A stretch of 64,000 nucleotides of DNA from Gilliamella apicola (GCF_003202915.1 NZ_QGLP01000009.1:43355-107354); one strand, 5' to 3'; numbered from the stretch's first letter, positions 39,001 to 48,403 are shown. Numbers and translations are program-made. Notes: a model not told the origin generated them from the sequence alone.

Positions 39001-39273
39001 TTAGGCTTTGTTGAAGTGCTCAACGAGTTTTTCTTCTAAATCGTTGATATCAATAATATTATTTAAAACTACCAATTTATCTTGCGGAATGCCAGAACTT
39101 GCCGCCAAATCTTTAGTCATCACAAAAAGATCTGCTTGTTCTGGTGTTGCTGAAGCAAGATCTGCATGTGTTACCTCTGCCTCAATATTTAATTTTTTGA
39201 GAACTTTTTTGATATTCATTTCTACCATGAAACTGCTACCAAGGCCTGAACCACAAACTGCCATAATTTTCAT
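39001..39273 (-). CDS. PTS ascorbate-family transporter subunit IIB
   Basis: 90-residue cytoplasmic IIB. The phosphocysteine loop is MAVCGSGLGSSFMVEMNIKK with Cys7 as the phosphorylated residue, matching UlaB/lactose-IIB-like proteins. It takes phosphate from IIA (next gene upstream) and passes it to the sugar at IIC. 31 bases after IIA and 15 before IIC. Confidence 0.93.
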   Translation of the reverse strand: MKIMAVCGSGLGSSFMVEMNIKKVLKKLNIEAEVTHADLASATPEQADLFVMTKDLAASSGIPQDKLVVLNNIIDINDLEEKLVEHFNKA

Positions 39274-39304
39274 ATTATTTATCCTTTTATTAGTTTAATT
39301 TGAT

Positions 39305-39748
39305 TTAATAACGATTGATCACTGTTAAAATTTCGTCACTATTTTTTGCATTGATAATTGTCTGAATATCTTCTGTTTCGGCGAACAATGTTGCTAATTG
39401 GGTTAACAATTCAATATGACTAGTACTATCACTAGCGGCCAGTAAAGTAATTAAATAAACAGGGTCATTTTCTTCTGAATTGAAATTGACGCCATTTTTG
39501 ACAAGTAACATTGATAACCCCAATTTGTTTACTCCTTGTTCTGGTCGAGCATGCGGCATAGCAATGCCAGGAGCTAATACATAGTAAGGACCAATTGATT
39601 CATGTAATTGAAAAATAGCATCAATATAGTTAGAAGAGATTGAATTGTTATTAAGTAAAGGGGCTGCACAAATTTTTATTGCTTCTTTCCAATCTTGGAC
39701 TGAATCAATAGTTTTTACAGTTTGATTAGTTAACCATTGATTTAACAT
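39305..39748 (-). CDS. PTS mannitol/ascorbate-type subunit IIA
   Basis: 147-residue PTS EIIA type-2 domain. The active-site His66 lies in VLAPGIAMPHARPEQGVNK; LGLSMLLVKNGVNF and LITLLAASDSTSHIELLTQL are family blocks. First gene of the PTS operon. It starts 97 bases from the palindromic operator at 39845-39858 and is divergent from the LacI-type regulator. Confidence 0.93.
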   Translation of the reverse strand: MLNQWLTNQTVKTIDSVQDWKEAIKICAAPLLNNNSISSNYIDAIFQLHESIGPYYVLAPGIAMPHARPEQGVNKLGLSMLLVKNGVNFNSEENDPVYLITLLAASDSTSHIELLTQLATLFAETEDIQTIINAKNSDEILTVINRY

Positions 39749-39844
39749 TTTTCCTCCGAAAACCGATTTGGTATATTGTCAATATTACGATAATAGAAAA
39801 TTAACACATTGGCTAACAATAATAATTTAAAAAAAACAAAAGTG

Positions 39845-39858
39845 TGATAGCGCTATCA
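39845..39858. promoter_or_regulatory. palindromic operator for the divergent LacI-type regulator
   Basis: TGATAGCGCTATCA is a perfect 14-bp palindrome with the central CG pair usual in LacI/GntR-family operators. It is in the 314-base gap between the PTS operon (start 39748) and the LacI-type gene (start 40063). The position suits repression of the PTS promoter and possibly autoregulation. Confidence 0.75.
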
Positions 39859-40062
39859 TTTTTTCATTAACAATTTTTCAATTTTGTGATTTAGTTAGCA
39901 TTTTTGATATATAGTTGAAAAAAATTTGCATAGCATAATATTATAATGTTCTTGTTTTATGCTTAACTCTTTTAGTTAATGATTTAACATATTGTAATTA
40001 TTGGTTTTATGGAATTTAGGAGTATAAATTTAACTACTGGTTAGTTTTACTTGAGATCGAAT

Positions 40063-41094
40063 ATGTCGGATACAAAAAAACGCAGGAGTACAGGTCAAAT
40101 CACTTTATTTGACGTCGCTAAATATGCTGGTGTTGGTACCATGACGGTTTCGCGGGCATTGCGAACGCCAGATAAAGTATCGGATAAACTGCGTCAAAAA
40201 ATCCAACTAGCGGTTGAGACATTAGGTTATAAACCTAACATTGCCGCTAGTTTGCTAGCCTCAGCTTCTGCCAATAAAGTTATTGCGGTCATTACTACGA
40301 AAATTTATGAAGATTCCACACGAATCGCACTCAATTCATTGCAAGCCTATTTACTTAAAGAAGGTTACACCACAATTATCTTTGAATCTTACTCTTTCTA
40401 TAAGCGTGAATCACAACTGCTGGAAACTATCTATAGTAATAATCTTGAAGCGATATTACTTTTTTATATTGAAGATGATGATTTTATTGAAGATATATTA
40501 AACAATAAAACGATTCCTACTTTCAATATTGGTAAATTGTATGATGAAGTGGCAAATATACATATCGAAGTGGATGATAGTTTAGCAATGTGTATGTTGA
40601 CTGAACATGTAATAAAAAAAGGCTATCGCCATATTGGTTTACTTTGTGCTGAGCACCAATGTCATGTTTTTCAACAAAGGTTACATGGTTGGCATAAAGC
40701 TATGTTAAACAATCATTTGCCAACCCATAGAATAATTAATCCGGCAAAACCGGCTAATTTTAGTACTGGTAGTGCATTGTTACCTGATATCTTGTTGAAC
40801 TGGCCTGAAATAGATGCATTAGTTTGTACTACCGATGAGTTGGCGTGTGGTGTGCTCTATGAATGTCAAAGACGACATATTCGAGTTCCTTACCAATTAG
40901 CTGTTTGTGGCTTTGGTGATAGTGAATTTAGTCAAGTAAGCATTCCGACCCTCACGACGATTTCGTTACCGTCAAAGAGAAAAGGGGAGTATATTGGTAA
41001 CTTATTATTGAATAAATTAACCGATAGAAAGGACAATTCAAATTTCGAATTATCAACACTAAAACCTACCATTTATTCACGAGATAGCTTGTAA
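40063..41094 (+). CDS. LacI-family transcriptional regulator
   Basis: 343-residue repressor. The N-terminal helix-turn-helix LFDVAKYAGVGTMTVSRAL is followed by the hinge YKPNIAASLLASASANKV and a periplasmic-binding-like effector domain (about 65-335). It resembles the gluconate repressors GntR/IdnR. ATG 40063 is preceded by GAGA at suitable spacing; a TTG at 40051 is an alternative. It is divergent from the ascorbate-family PTS operon and very likely its regulator through the palindrome at 39845-39858. Confidence 0.9.
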   Translation: MSDTKKRRSTGQITLFDVAKYAGVGTMTVSRALRTPDKVSDKLRQKIQLAVETLGYKPNIAASLLASASANKVIAVITTKIYEDSTRIALNSLQAYLLKEGYTTIIFESYSFYKRESQLLETIYSNNLEAILLFYIEDDDFIEDILNNKTIPTFNIGKLYDEVANIHIEVDDSLAMCMLTEHVIKKGYRHIGLLCAEHQCHVFQQRLHGWHKAMLNNHLPTHRIINPAKPANFSTGSALLPDILLNWPEIDALVCTTDELACGVLYECQRRHIRVPYQLAVCGFGDSEFSQVSIPTLTTISLPSKRKGEYIGNLLLNKLTDRKDNSNFELSTLKPTIYSRDSL

Positions 41095-41194
41095 TTTAAC
41101 TATAAAAGTCATTGTGTTAAAGGATTCTCTAAGTTTAAATTTACACAATAGTGTGATAATAAAAAGCCTACTCAAATTGAAGTGACCCCATAAA

Positions 41195-41220
41195 ATTGGT
41201 CGGCAAAAGAGAATTCGAAC
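41195..41220. repeat. direct repeat of the tRNA-Pro 3' end (att-like outer copy)
   Basis: This 26-base stretch matches the 3' end of tRNA-Pro at 44278-44303 at 23 of 26 positions (all three differences are G to A on the plus strand), starting with ATTGGTCGGC and ending ATTCGAAC. It covers the CCA end, acceptor strand and T-arm/T-loop. With the intact tRNA it brackets the whole tandem gene array, as attL/attR do around a tRNA-targeting insertion. Confidence 0.7.
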
Positions 41221-41239
41221 TTATTAATGGAAAGAGACG

Positions 41240-41862
41240 ATGAAACTAGTAAAAGCAGAAGAGATTGAATTCTTCTATATATTCCCCGAGGATGATTTAA
41301 TAAAAGAGGAAACAACATTAATCAATAACCTTACTTTACCCAAGAGCTCAGATTTTCCAAATCTCCCAATGGGTAAGTATGTACCTGAGAAACTTATTAA
41401 AACGCTGCAAAATGGCACAGATACACGATTAGCAATTTATACAAAAAGCATACGAAAGGTTCATTCTATAAAAGATTTTTTTTATGCTTATGAAACTCGT
41501 TGCCTATTTTGGACTAACAAAGATATTAATTTAAAGGAATTAGATCAGAAAATAAGGGAAGATAGTTACACGATGAAGATTTTCGTAGCGCAATTATCAC
41601 TCGTTTGCAATATGTATTTTGCCATCGTAATTGTCTAAATAAATATTTAGCTCTTGTTTATGATCCTGAGATATATGAGTTAATGTATTTTCCTATAGCT
41701 TTTGCTAAACATAAATCCTATAGTGATTACTTTGTAAAAAAAATTCATATGACAAAAACGCTTAGATGTCCAAATTGTAATGAATCCTTAGGTATCATTG
41801 TAGTAAGATTTTTTAATAAAGAAGAAAATCTGCTATTAAAAAAATGTAATAAAACATTATGA
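41240..41862 (+). pseudogene. frameshifted first copy of the tandem zinc-ribbon protein family
   Basis: The first 110 codons match the downstream paralogues (KAEEIEFFYIFPEDDL; LFWTNKDINLKELDQKI). One base is then missing near 41571: the others read ACC-GAT-GAG-GAT, this copy ACG-ATG-AAG-ATT. The frame runs to a stop at 41636-41638. The rest of the gene continues in another frame (about 41605-41862), including CPNC. The first zinc pair has one extra codon (C-x3-C instead of C-x2-C). Restoring the base would give about 207 residues. A sequencing error in the source cannot be excluded. Confidence 0.8.
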
Positions 41863-41966
41863 AAGTGGCGAAATTAAAGTTTGTAATTATAAATAGAGAA
41901 AAACCAAAATTACTAATTAGTCAATGAAAAAGGGTGTCACTTCGTTATGAGACAAAAAAGTAATTA

Positions 41967-41984
41967 ACAAGAGACTATGCGAAC
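41967..41984. repeat. degenerate tRNA-Pro 3'-end remnant before copy 2
   Basis: 13 of 18 bases match 44286-44303 of tRNA-Pro, ending in GCGAAC and followed by the TTATTAATGGAAAGAG leader also seen before copy 1. It is the weakest of the remnants and is supported by its equivalent position in the repeat unit. Confidence 0.55.
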
Positions 41985-42003
41985 TTATTAATGGAAAGAG
42001 ATC

Positions 42004-42591
42004 ATGAAACTAATAAAAGCAGAAGAGATTGAATTTTTCTATATATTCCCTGAAGACGATTTAGTAAAAGAAGAAACAACATTAATCAACAACCTTATTA
42101 TGCCAGAGAGCCAAAATTGTTTTAATCGACGAATGGGGGGATATGCCTCAGAACAACTTATTGAAACGTTGCAAAATGGCACGGATACACGACTAGCAAT
42201 TTTTAAAGTAAACGCGCGATTAGCAACTATTCCTATAAAAAAGGAATATGATGCTTATCAAACACACTGCCTATTTTGGACCAACAAAGATATTAATTTA
42301 AAAGAATTAGACCAGAAAATAAAAGATGATAGTTACACCGATGAGGATTTTTGTAGCGCAGTTATCACTCATTTGCAATATGCATATTGTCGTCATTGCC
42401 ACAATAAATATATAGCGCTTGTTTGTGATGATGAGATCTATATGTCCATGTATATTCCTAGACGTGTACCATTAAGCGATAACTATTATAAAAAAATAGA
42501 TATGATAAAAACGATTAGATGTCCAAATTGTAATGAATTGATAGGTCTTTTTGTTTTAAGATTTTTTGATAAAGTTGAAGATGGTAATTAA
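42004..42591 (+). CDS. unrecognised split zinc-ribbon protein, copy 2 of 4
   Basis: Not recognised. 195 residues, cytoplasmic by appearance (no signal or membrane segment). An acidic N-terminal part (MKLIKAEEIEFFYIFPEDD) is followed by a middle block HCLFWTNKDINLKELDQKIK and a C-terminal half with two CxxC pairs (CRHC near residue 125 and CPNC near 177), which together look like a split zinc ribbon. Start ATG 42004 is preceded by GGAAAGAG. Compared with copy 4 the N-terminal ~115 residues are nearly identical. Variation is confined to about 120-160. Confidence 0.75.
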   Translation: MKLIKAEEIEFFYIFPEDDLVKEETTLINNLIMPESQNCFNRRMGGYASEQLIETLQNGTDTRLAIFKVNARLATIPIKKEYDAYQTHCLFWTNKDINLKELDQKIKDDSYTDEDFCSAVITHLQYAYCRHCHNKYIALVCDDEIYMSMYIPRRVPLSDNYYKKIDMIKTIRCPNCNELIGLFVLRFFDKVEDGN

Positions 42592-42742
42592 TTATAATTG
42601 GTATTAAAAACAATATAATCAAACCTTAGGAAAATAAGGAGTTAGTGTTTGTAATTATTTATGGATAAAAACCAAAATTACTAATTAGTCAATGAAAAAG
42701 GTATCACGTCATCACGTCGTTATGAAACAAATAAAGTAATTA

Positions 42743-42760
42743 GCAAGAGAGGACTCGAGC
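42743..42760. repeat. degenerate tRNA-Pro 3'-end remnant before copy 3
   Basis: 15 of 18 bases match the tRNA-Pro 3' end (GCAAGAGAGG-ACTCGAGC against GCGAGAGAGG-ATTCGAAC). The preceding TATGAAACAAAT is also found directly before the intact tRNA at 44265-44277, so the homology extends over roughly 40 bases. Confidence 0.65.
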
Positions 42761-42779
42761 TTATTAATGGGATGAAACC

Positions 42780-43370
42780 ATGAAATTAATAAAAGCAGAA
42801 GAGATTGAATTCTTCTATATATTACCTGAAGACGATTTAATTAAAGAGGAAACAACATTAATCAATAGCCTTGTTATACCAGAGAGCCAAAATTGGTATA
42901 ATCGACGATTGAAAGGATTTGCGTCTAAGCAACTTATTGAAATTATCCAAAATGGTACAGATACACGATTAGCCATTTTGGGGATAAATATACGACCCCC
43001 TCTAAAAGATAATTATGATGCTTATCAAACACACTGCCTATTTTGGACCAACAAAAATATTAATTTAAAAGAATTAGACCAGAAAATAAAAGATGATAGT
43101 TACACCGATGAGGATTTTCATAGTGCAGTTATCGCTCATGTGCAATATGCATATTGTCGTCATTGCCGCAATAAATATATAGCTCTTGTTTGTGATGATG
43201 ATATCTATACGTTCCTATATATTCCTATTGCAGTTGCTAAACATGTATCATTTAGAGAATACAGTGATAAAAAATTAGATATGATAGAAATTGGTAGATG
43301 CCCAAATTGTAATGAATTGATAGGCATTTATGTTGCGAGATTTTTTGATAAAGTTGAAGATGGTAATTAA
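42780..43370 (+). CDS. unrecognised split zinc-ribbon protein, copy 3 of 4
   Basis: Not recognised. 196 residues with the family layout: conserved N terminus, LFWTNKNINLKELDQKIKDD, then the CRHC and CPNC pairs. It differs from copies 2 and 4 in residues about 37-80 (NWYNRRLKGFASKQL; LGINIRPPLKDNYD). At about 145-165 it reads IAVAKHVSFREYSDKKLD, closer to the broken copy 1. The array is therefore a mosaic with at least two exchangeable segments. Start ATG 42780 follows TTATTAATGGGATGAAACC, the leader shared with copy 4. Confidence 0.75.
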   Translation: MKLIKAEEIEFFYILPEDDLIKEETTLINSLVIPESQNWYNRRLKGFASKQLIEIIQNGTDTRLAILGINIRPPLKDNYDAYQTHCLFWTNKNINLKELDQKIKDDSYTDEDFHSAVIAHVQYAYCRHCRNKYIALVCDDDIYTFLYIPIAVAKHVSFREYSDKKLDMIEIGRCPNCNELIGIYVARFFDKVEDGN

Positions 43371-43522
43371 TTATAATTGGTATTAAAAACAATATAATCA
43401 AACATTAGGAAAATTAGAAAGTTAGTGTTTGTAATTATTTATGGATAAAAACCAAAATTACTAATTAGTCAATGAAAAGGGTATCACGTCATCACATCGT
43501 TATGAAACAAATAAAGTAATTA

Positions 43523-43540
43523 GCAAGAGATGACTCGAAC
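43523..43540. repeat. degenerate tRNA-Pro 3'-end remnant before copy 4
   Basis: 15 of 18 bases match the tRNA-Pro 3' end (ending ACTCGAAC against ATTCGAAC), with the same TATGAAACAAAT upstream context as the intact tRNA and the copy 3 remnant. Confidence 0.65.
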
Positions 43541-43559
43541 TTATTAATGGGATGAAACC

Positions 43560-44147
43560 ATGAAATTAATAAAAGCAGAAGAGATTGAATTCTTCTATAT
43601 ATTACCAGAAGACGATTTAGTAAAAGAAGAAACAACATTAATCAACAACCTTATTATGCCAGAGAGCCAAAATTGTTTTAATCGACGAATGGGGGGATAT
43701 GCCTCAGAACAACTTATTGAAACGTTGCAAAATGGCACGGATACACGACTAGCAATTTTTAAAGTAAACGCGCGATTAGCAACTATTCCTTTAAAAAAGG
43801 AATATGATGCTTATCAAACACACTGCCTATTTTGGACCAACAAAGATATTAATTTAAAAGAATTAGACCAGAAAATAAAAGATGATAGTTACACCGATGA
43901 GGATTTTCGTAACGCAGTTATCGCTAAAGTGCAATATGCTTTTTGTCGTCATTGTCGCAATAAATATATAGCGCTTGTTTGTGATAAAGAAATCTATATG
44001 TCCATGTATATTCCTAAACATATACCATTGAGCGATAACTATTATAAAAAAATAGATATGATAAAAACGATTAGATGTCCAAATTGTAATGAATTGATAG
44101 GTCTTTTTGTTTTAAGATTTTTTGATAAAGTTGAAGATGGTAATTAA
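43560..44147 (+). CDS. unrecognised split zinc-ribbon protein, copy 4 of 4
   Basis: Not recognised. 195 residues; from residue 20 to about 115 it is nearly identical to copy 2. The zinc pairs read CRHC and CPNC, followed by NELIGLFVLRFFDKVEDGN shared with copy 2. The 3' flank runs 132 bases to the tRNA-Pro gene. Tandem duplication with local variation is common among immunity proteins, defence adaptors and toxin-neutralising families, but no toxin gene lies beside the array, so no function is assigned. Confidence 0.75.
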   Translation: MKLIKAEEIEFFYILPEDDLVKEETTLINNLIMPESQNCFNRRMGGYASEQLIETLQNGTDTRLAIFKVNARLATIPLKKEYDAYQTHCLFWTNKDINLKELDQKIKDDSYTDEDFRNAVIAKVQYAFCRHCRNKYIALVCDKEIYMSMYIPKHIPLSDNYYKKIDMIKTIRCPNCNELIGLFVLRFFDKVEDGN

Positions 44148-44279
44148 TTATAATTGGTATTAAAAACAATATAATCAAACATTAGGAAAATTACGGAGTT
44201 AGTGTTTGTAATTATTTATGAATAAAAATCACTGGTTGGCTAACAAGAAATGATGTTACATATTTATGAAACAAATGAT

Positions 44280-44356
44280 TGGTCGGCGAGAGAGGATTCG
44301 AACCTCCGACCCACTGGTCCCAAACCAGTTGCGCTACCAAGCTGCGCTACTCGCCG
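44280..44356 (-). tRNA. tRNA-Pro (anticodon UGG)
   Basis: 77-base cloverleaf with encoded CCA. On the minus strand it starts CGGCGAGTAGCGCAGC, has anticodon loop TTTGGGA (anticodon TGG), T-loop GTTCGAATCC and a paired acceptor stem CGGCGAG/CTCGCCG. Its 3' end faces the tandem array and is the source of the remnants there. It lies 71 bases from tgt. Confidence 0.97.
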
Positions 44357-44427
44357 TTAGGAAGCGCATAATACTGCGCTAACGTTAATGTGTCAATAGT
44401 TAACTTGCAAAATTTATTAGGTCTTAT

Positions 44428-45567
<1,140 letters not shown>

Positions 45568-45704
45568 TTATATTAACCTCGCGCGACCAAATAAACAGTT
45601 TGGCGCATTTTATTGATATATTACGTTATCGTATCATATAATTACGATGATTAGTTTATCGTGCTTAGTCTTAATAGACAATATTTGTAAGGATTTCGGA
45701 ACAT

Positions 45705-46385
45705 TTGAAAAAGATTATTTTATTGTTTTCATGTTTACTAATGTTAATGGTATGCGGATGTCAAAATCAAAATAAAATACCGCTAACCAGAGTTTCATCT
45801 GAACAAATTAAACAATTATCTGATAATGACATTATTGCCATCAGCCAACAAGCTTGCGTCGAAAATGACAAGCGCGCGATTATTGCCCCTGATTATAATT
45901 TTCTTAGTAAACGATTGTCTAACCTAACTAAAAGCTTACCGCGAAAAATTAATAATATTGAATTAAATTATCAAGTTTATTTTGATAGTGAACCTAATGC
46001 ATGGTCTACAGTTAATGGTTGTATCCGGATAAATAGTGGATTGATGACTTTACTTGAAGATAATGAGTTACAGGCAGTCATTGCACATGAACAGGCTCAC
46101 ATTGCACTAAAACATGGAATAAGTATGATTCGCCAAGCTCCTTATATTGAAATTACGGATAAAGCGAGCGAACTGGTGATTGTCGTAAAAGAAGAAACTT
46201 CACATCAATTTGAGATTGAAGCGGATAATTATGCTTATGATTTGTTAGTTAGCAAAAATTTAGATGCAATCGGATTGGTCAATATGCTAATTAAAATGCC
46301 AATTCACGCCAAAAATCAACCAACTTCTCATCCAACAACCATGAAACGTATTGCTAATATTACTGACAGGTTAAGTCATCATTAG
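45705..46385 (+). CDS. M48-family metalloprotease lipoprotein (short LoiP paralogue)
   Basis: Predicted lipoprotein protease of 226 residues. A signal peptide with lipobox ending in Cys19 (LMVCGC) precedes the M48 motif AHEQAH (His128, Glu129, His132) and the third-ligand region FEIEADNYAYDLL. Similar along its length to the LoiP-like protein at 47622-48380 (shared NAWSTVNGCIRINSGLM against NAWAMANGCVRVYSGLM) but shorter and diverged. TTG 45705 is the likely start, with GGA just upstream; no in-frame ATG precedes the signal peptide. It sits on the strand opposite queA and tgt, splitting them. Confidence 0.85.
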   Translation: MKKIILLFSCLLMLMVCGCQNQNKIPLTRVSSEQIKQLSDNDIIAISQQACVENDKRAIIAPDYNFLSKRLSNLTKSLPRKINNIELNYQVYFDSEPNAWSTVNGCIRINSGLMTLLEDNELQAVIAHEQAHIALKHGISMIRQAPYIEITDKASELVIVVKEETSHQFEIEADNYAYDLLVSKNLDAIGLVNMLIKMPIHAKNQPTSHPTTMKRIANITDRLSHH

Positions 46386-46390
46386 TTTTT

Positions 46391-46437
46391 TAATCTATAG
46401 CCAGTAAATTTAGATGAAATTTATTGGCTATAGATTA
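46391..46437. terminator. very long bidirectional hairpin between M48 gene and queA
   Basis: A 21-bp stem (46391-46411 with 46417-46437) has only one G-U pair and a 5-base loop; the arms contain CTATAGCCAG and TTGGCTATAG. It fills the entire 52-base gap between the convergent stops at 46385 and 46438, with T-rich flanks. Confidence 0.7.
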
Positions 46438-47466
46438 TCAAGTATTAGTAATTAGCATGGCATCGCCATAACTAAAAAATTGATATTTTTGGGTTACTGC
46501 ATGTTGATAAGCTTGCATGGTATTTTCATAACCAGCAAATGCAGAAACTAGCATAATTAAAGTTGATTCAGGTAAATGAAAATTAGTAATAAGCGCATCA
46601 ATTACTTTAAAATCAAAACCTGGATAAATAAATATTTGAGTATCATCAAAAAATGGCGCAATTTTACCCGTCGCTTTGGCTGCACTTTCCAGCGCTCTGA
46701 CAGATGTGGTTCCAACAGCAATCACCTTATTGCCTCTGGCTTTACATTCTAAAACCGCTTTGACAACAGAGTCTGGCACTTGCGCATATTCAGCATGCAT
46801 AATGTGTGTTTCAATATTTTCCACTCTTACCGGTTGGAATGTTCCAGCACCGACATGTAACGTGACAAATTCCATTTCGACCCCTTTGTTTTTAAGCTTT
46901 TCTAATAAAGGTTGATCAAAATGAAGACCAGCTGTTGGCGCAGCAACTGCACCGGGTACTTTACTATAGACAGTTTGGTATACCTCACGATCTTGCGCCT
47001 CATCGGGTCGATCTATATAAGGAGGTAAAGGAATATGGCCAATTTCATTTAGGATGTTAAGTACATCATCGGGAAACTGCAATTCAAATAAAGTATCATG
47101 GCGAGCCAACATGGTAACACTAACATTGCCCTCTTCACCTAAAATGAGTTCAGTACCAATTTTAGGTGATTTAGACGCCTTTATATGAGCAAGAGCGCGA
47201 TTATCTTCTAACAAGCGTTCAATCAATATTTCGATTTTTCCACCTGATGCTTTTTTGCCATATAACCGCGCAGGAATAACTTTGGTATTATTAAAAATAA
47301 GTAAATCACCTTGATTGATGTAATCAATAATATCAGTAAAGACTTTATCTTCGATCTGACCAGTTTGGCGGTTGAGTAATAATAATCGGCACGAACTTCT
47401 TGTTTCTGACGGATATTTTGCAATCAGTTCTTTGGGGAGGGTAAAATCAAAATCTGATAGTTGCAT
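46438..47466 (-). CDS. queA: S-adenosylmethionine:tRNA ribosyltransferase-isomerase
   Basis: Transfers the ribosyl group of SAM to preQ1-tRNA to make epoxyqueuosine, the step after Tgt. Blocks: [63 protein letters not shown] and [17 protein letters not shown]. The frame is open to 47493, but ATG 47466 has GAGGAA seven bases upstream and yields 342 residues starting [19 protein letters not shown], in line with QueA. The two queuosine genes remain near each other but are no longer one operon. Confidence 0.97.
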   Translation of the reverse strand: MQLSDFDFTLPKELIAKYPSETRSSCRLLLLNRQTGQIEDKVFTDIIDYINQGDLLIFNNTKVIPARLYGKKASGGKIEILIERLLEDNRALAHIKASKSPKIGTELILGEEGNVSVTMLARHDTLFELQFPDDVLNILNEIGHIPLPPYIDRPDEAQDREVYQTVYSKVPGAVAAPTAGLHFDQPLLEKLKNKGVEMEFVTLHVGAGTFQPVRVENIETHIMHAEYAQVPDSVVKAVLECKARGNKVIAVGTTSVRALESAAKATGKIAPFFDDTQIFIYPGFDFKVIDALITNFHLPESTLIMLVSAFAGYENTMQAYQHAVTQKYQFFSYGDAMLITNT

Positions 47467-47621
47467 ATTTATGTTCCTCAAAAAATGAGGCATTAGTCTA
47501 AATTGCTACTTGTGACTAATCAAGAAATTATTTGTTGATTATTATAAAAGTTGCGTTAAAATTCCTTACATCTAACGTTAAGTTAGAAAAAAGTAAATTA
47601 TGTTAAAAAAAGGAAAGGATT

Positions 47622-48380
47622 ATGAAAAAACATCAAAAAACATTACTTGTTGCACTACCTTTAGTTGCAGCTATGTCATTAGTTGGCTGTAAAAATATGA
47701 GTGCTGACGATTTAACTAGTCTAGGCTTGAAAGGTTTGCAAGCAGCAACGTTAAGTGATAATGATGTAAAAGCATTAAGTCAACAATCATGTGCACAAAT
47801 GGATGCGGAATCGAAAGTTGCCCCAGCTAAAAGCGCTTATACTAAACGTTTAAATAAAATTGCTAAATCTCTTGGTAATAATATAAATGGTACTCCAGTT
47901 AACTATAAAGTATATATTACTAAAGATGTTAATGCATGGGCGATGGCTAACGGTTGCGTACGTGTTTATAGTGGTTTAATGGATATGATGACTGACGATG
48001 AAATCAAAGGCGTTTTAGGTCATGAATTAGGTCACGTAGCATTAGGCCACAGTAAAAAAGCAATGCAAGTAGCTTATACAGCAGAAATTGCTCGTGATGC
48101 AGCAGCAGCATCAGGTAATGCAACAGTTGCTTCATTATCTAGTTCTACTATCGGCGCATTAGCTGAAAAAGTTATCAATGCTCAATTCTCTCAAGCACAA
48201 GAACAAGAAGCTGATAATTTCTCTTTCGATTATTTAGTTAAGAAAAAAATCAATCCAGCAGGTCTTGCAAGTGCATTTGATAAACTAGGTGGTGGTGATT
48301 CATCAATTTTAAGTAGTCACCCATCATCAGAAAAACGTGCTCAAAATATTCGTAACAGATTAGCTGAACTAAAAAAATAA
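47622..48380 (+). CDS. loiP: metalloprotease LoiP (YggG-like lipoprotein)
   Basis: Outer-membrane M48 metalloprotease. Lipobox at SLVGC (Cys23), protease motif GHELGHVALGH (His134, Glu135, His138) and EADNFSFDYL as third-ligand region. 252 residues, the same length as E. coli LoiP, with the shared blocks NNINGTPVNYKVYITKD and NGCVRVYSGLMDMMTD. In E. coli LoiP is low-osmolarity induced and works with BepA, which is also in this window (9589-11043). Ends at a clear terminator. Confidence 0.94.
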   Translation: MKKHQKTLLVALPLVAAMSLVGCKNMSADDLTSLGLKGLQAATLSDNDVKALSQQSCAQMDAESKVAPAKSAYTKRLNKIAKSLGNNINGTPVNYKVYITKDVNAWAMANGCVRVYSGLMDMMTDDEIKGVLGHELGHVALGHSKKAMQVAYTAEIARDAAAASGNATVASLSSSTIGALAEKVINAQFSQAQEQEADNFSFDYLVKKKINPAGLASAFDKLGGGDSSILSSHPSSEKRAQNIRNRLAELKK

Positions 48381-48403
48381 AGTAGTTTAAATAATTTGTT
48401 TAT

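Larger units (their letters stand above)
41195..44279. repeat. tandem array of four ~0.77-kb gene units abutting tRNA-Pro
   Basis: Four units start at 41240, 42004, 42780 and 43560 (periods 764, 776 and 780 bases). Each unit has one gene, a conserved 3' flank (for example the block beginning GTTAGTGTTTGTAATTATTT at about 42643, 43421 and 44199), and, just before the next gene, a decayed copy of the tRNA-Pro 3' end. The last flank runs directly into the intact tRNA. Units 2 and 4 are almost identical in their first 300 coding bases, while unit 3 differs there, which suggests gene conversion. Confidence 0.85.

Noticed and set aside
37624..39748. Genuine ascorbate utilisation operon (ulaABC)
   Set aside because: The transporter family fits, but none of the ulaDEFG/ulaR genes are present, so specific ula symbols were withheld.
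41240..41862. Two separate small genes at 41240-41638 and 41605-41862
   Set aside because: Together they match one intact paralogue; the break is a single missing base, so they are called one pseudogene.
41195..43540. Additional tRNA genes or tRNA fragments as RNA genes
   Set aside because: Only the 3' 18-26 bases are present; no anticodon or D-arm follows, so they are remnants, not genes.
41195..44279. CRISPR-like array
   Set aside because: Repeats are ~770 bases long, each containing a gene; there are no short regular repeats with spacers and no cas genes.
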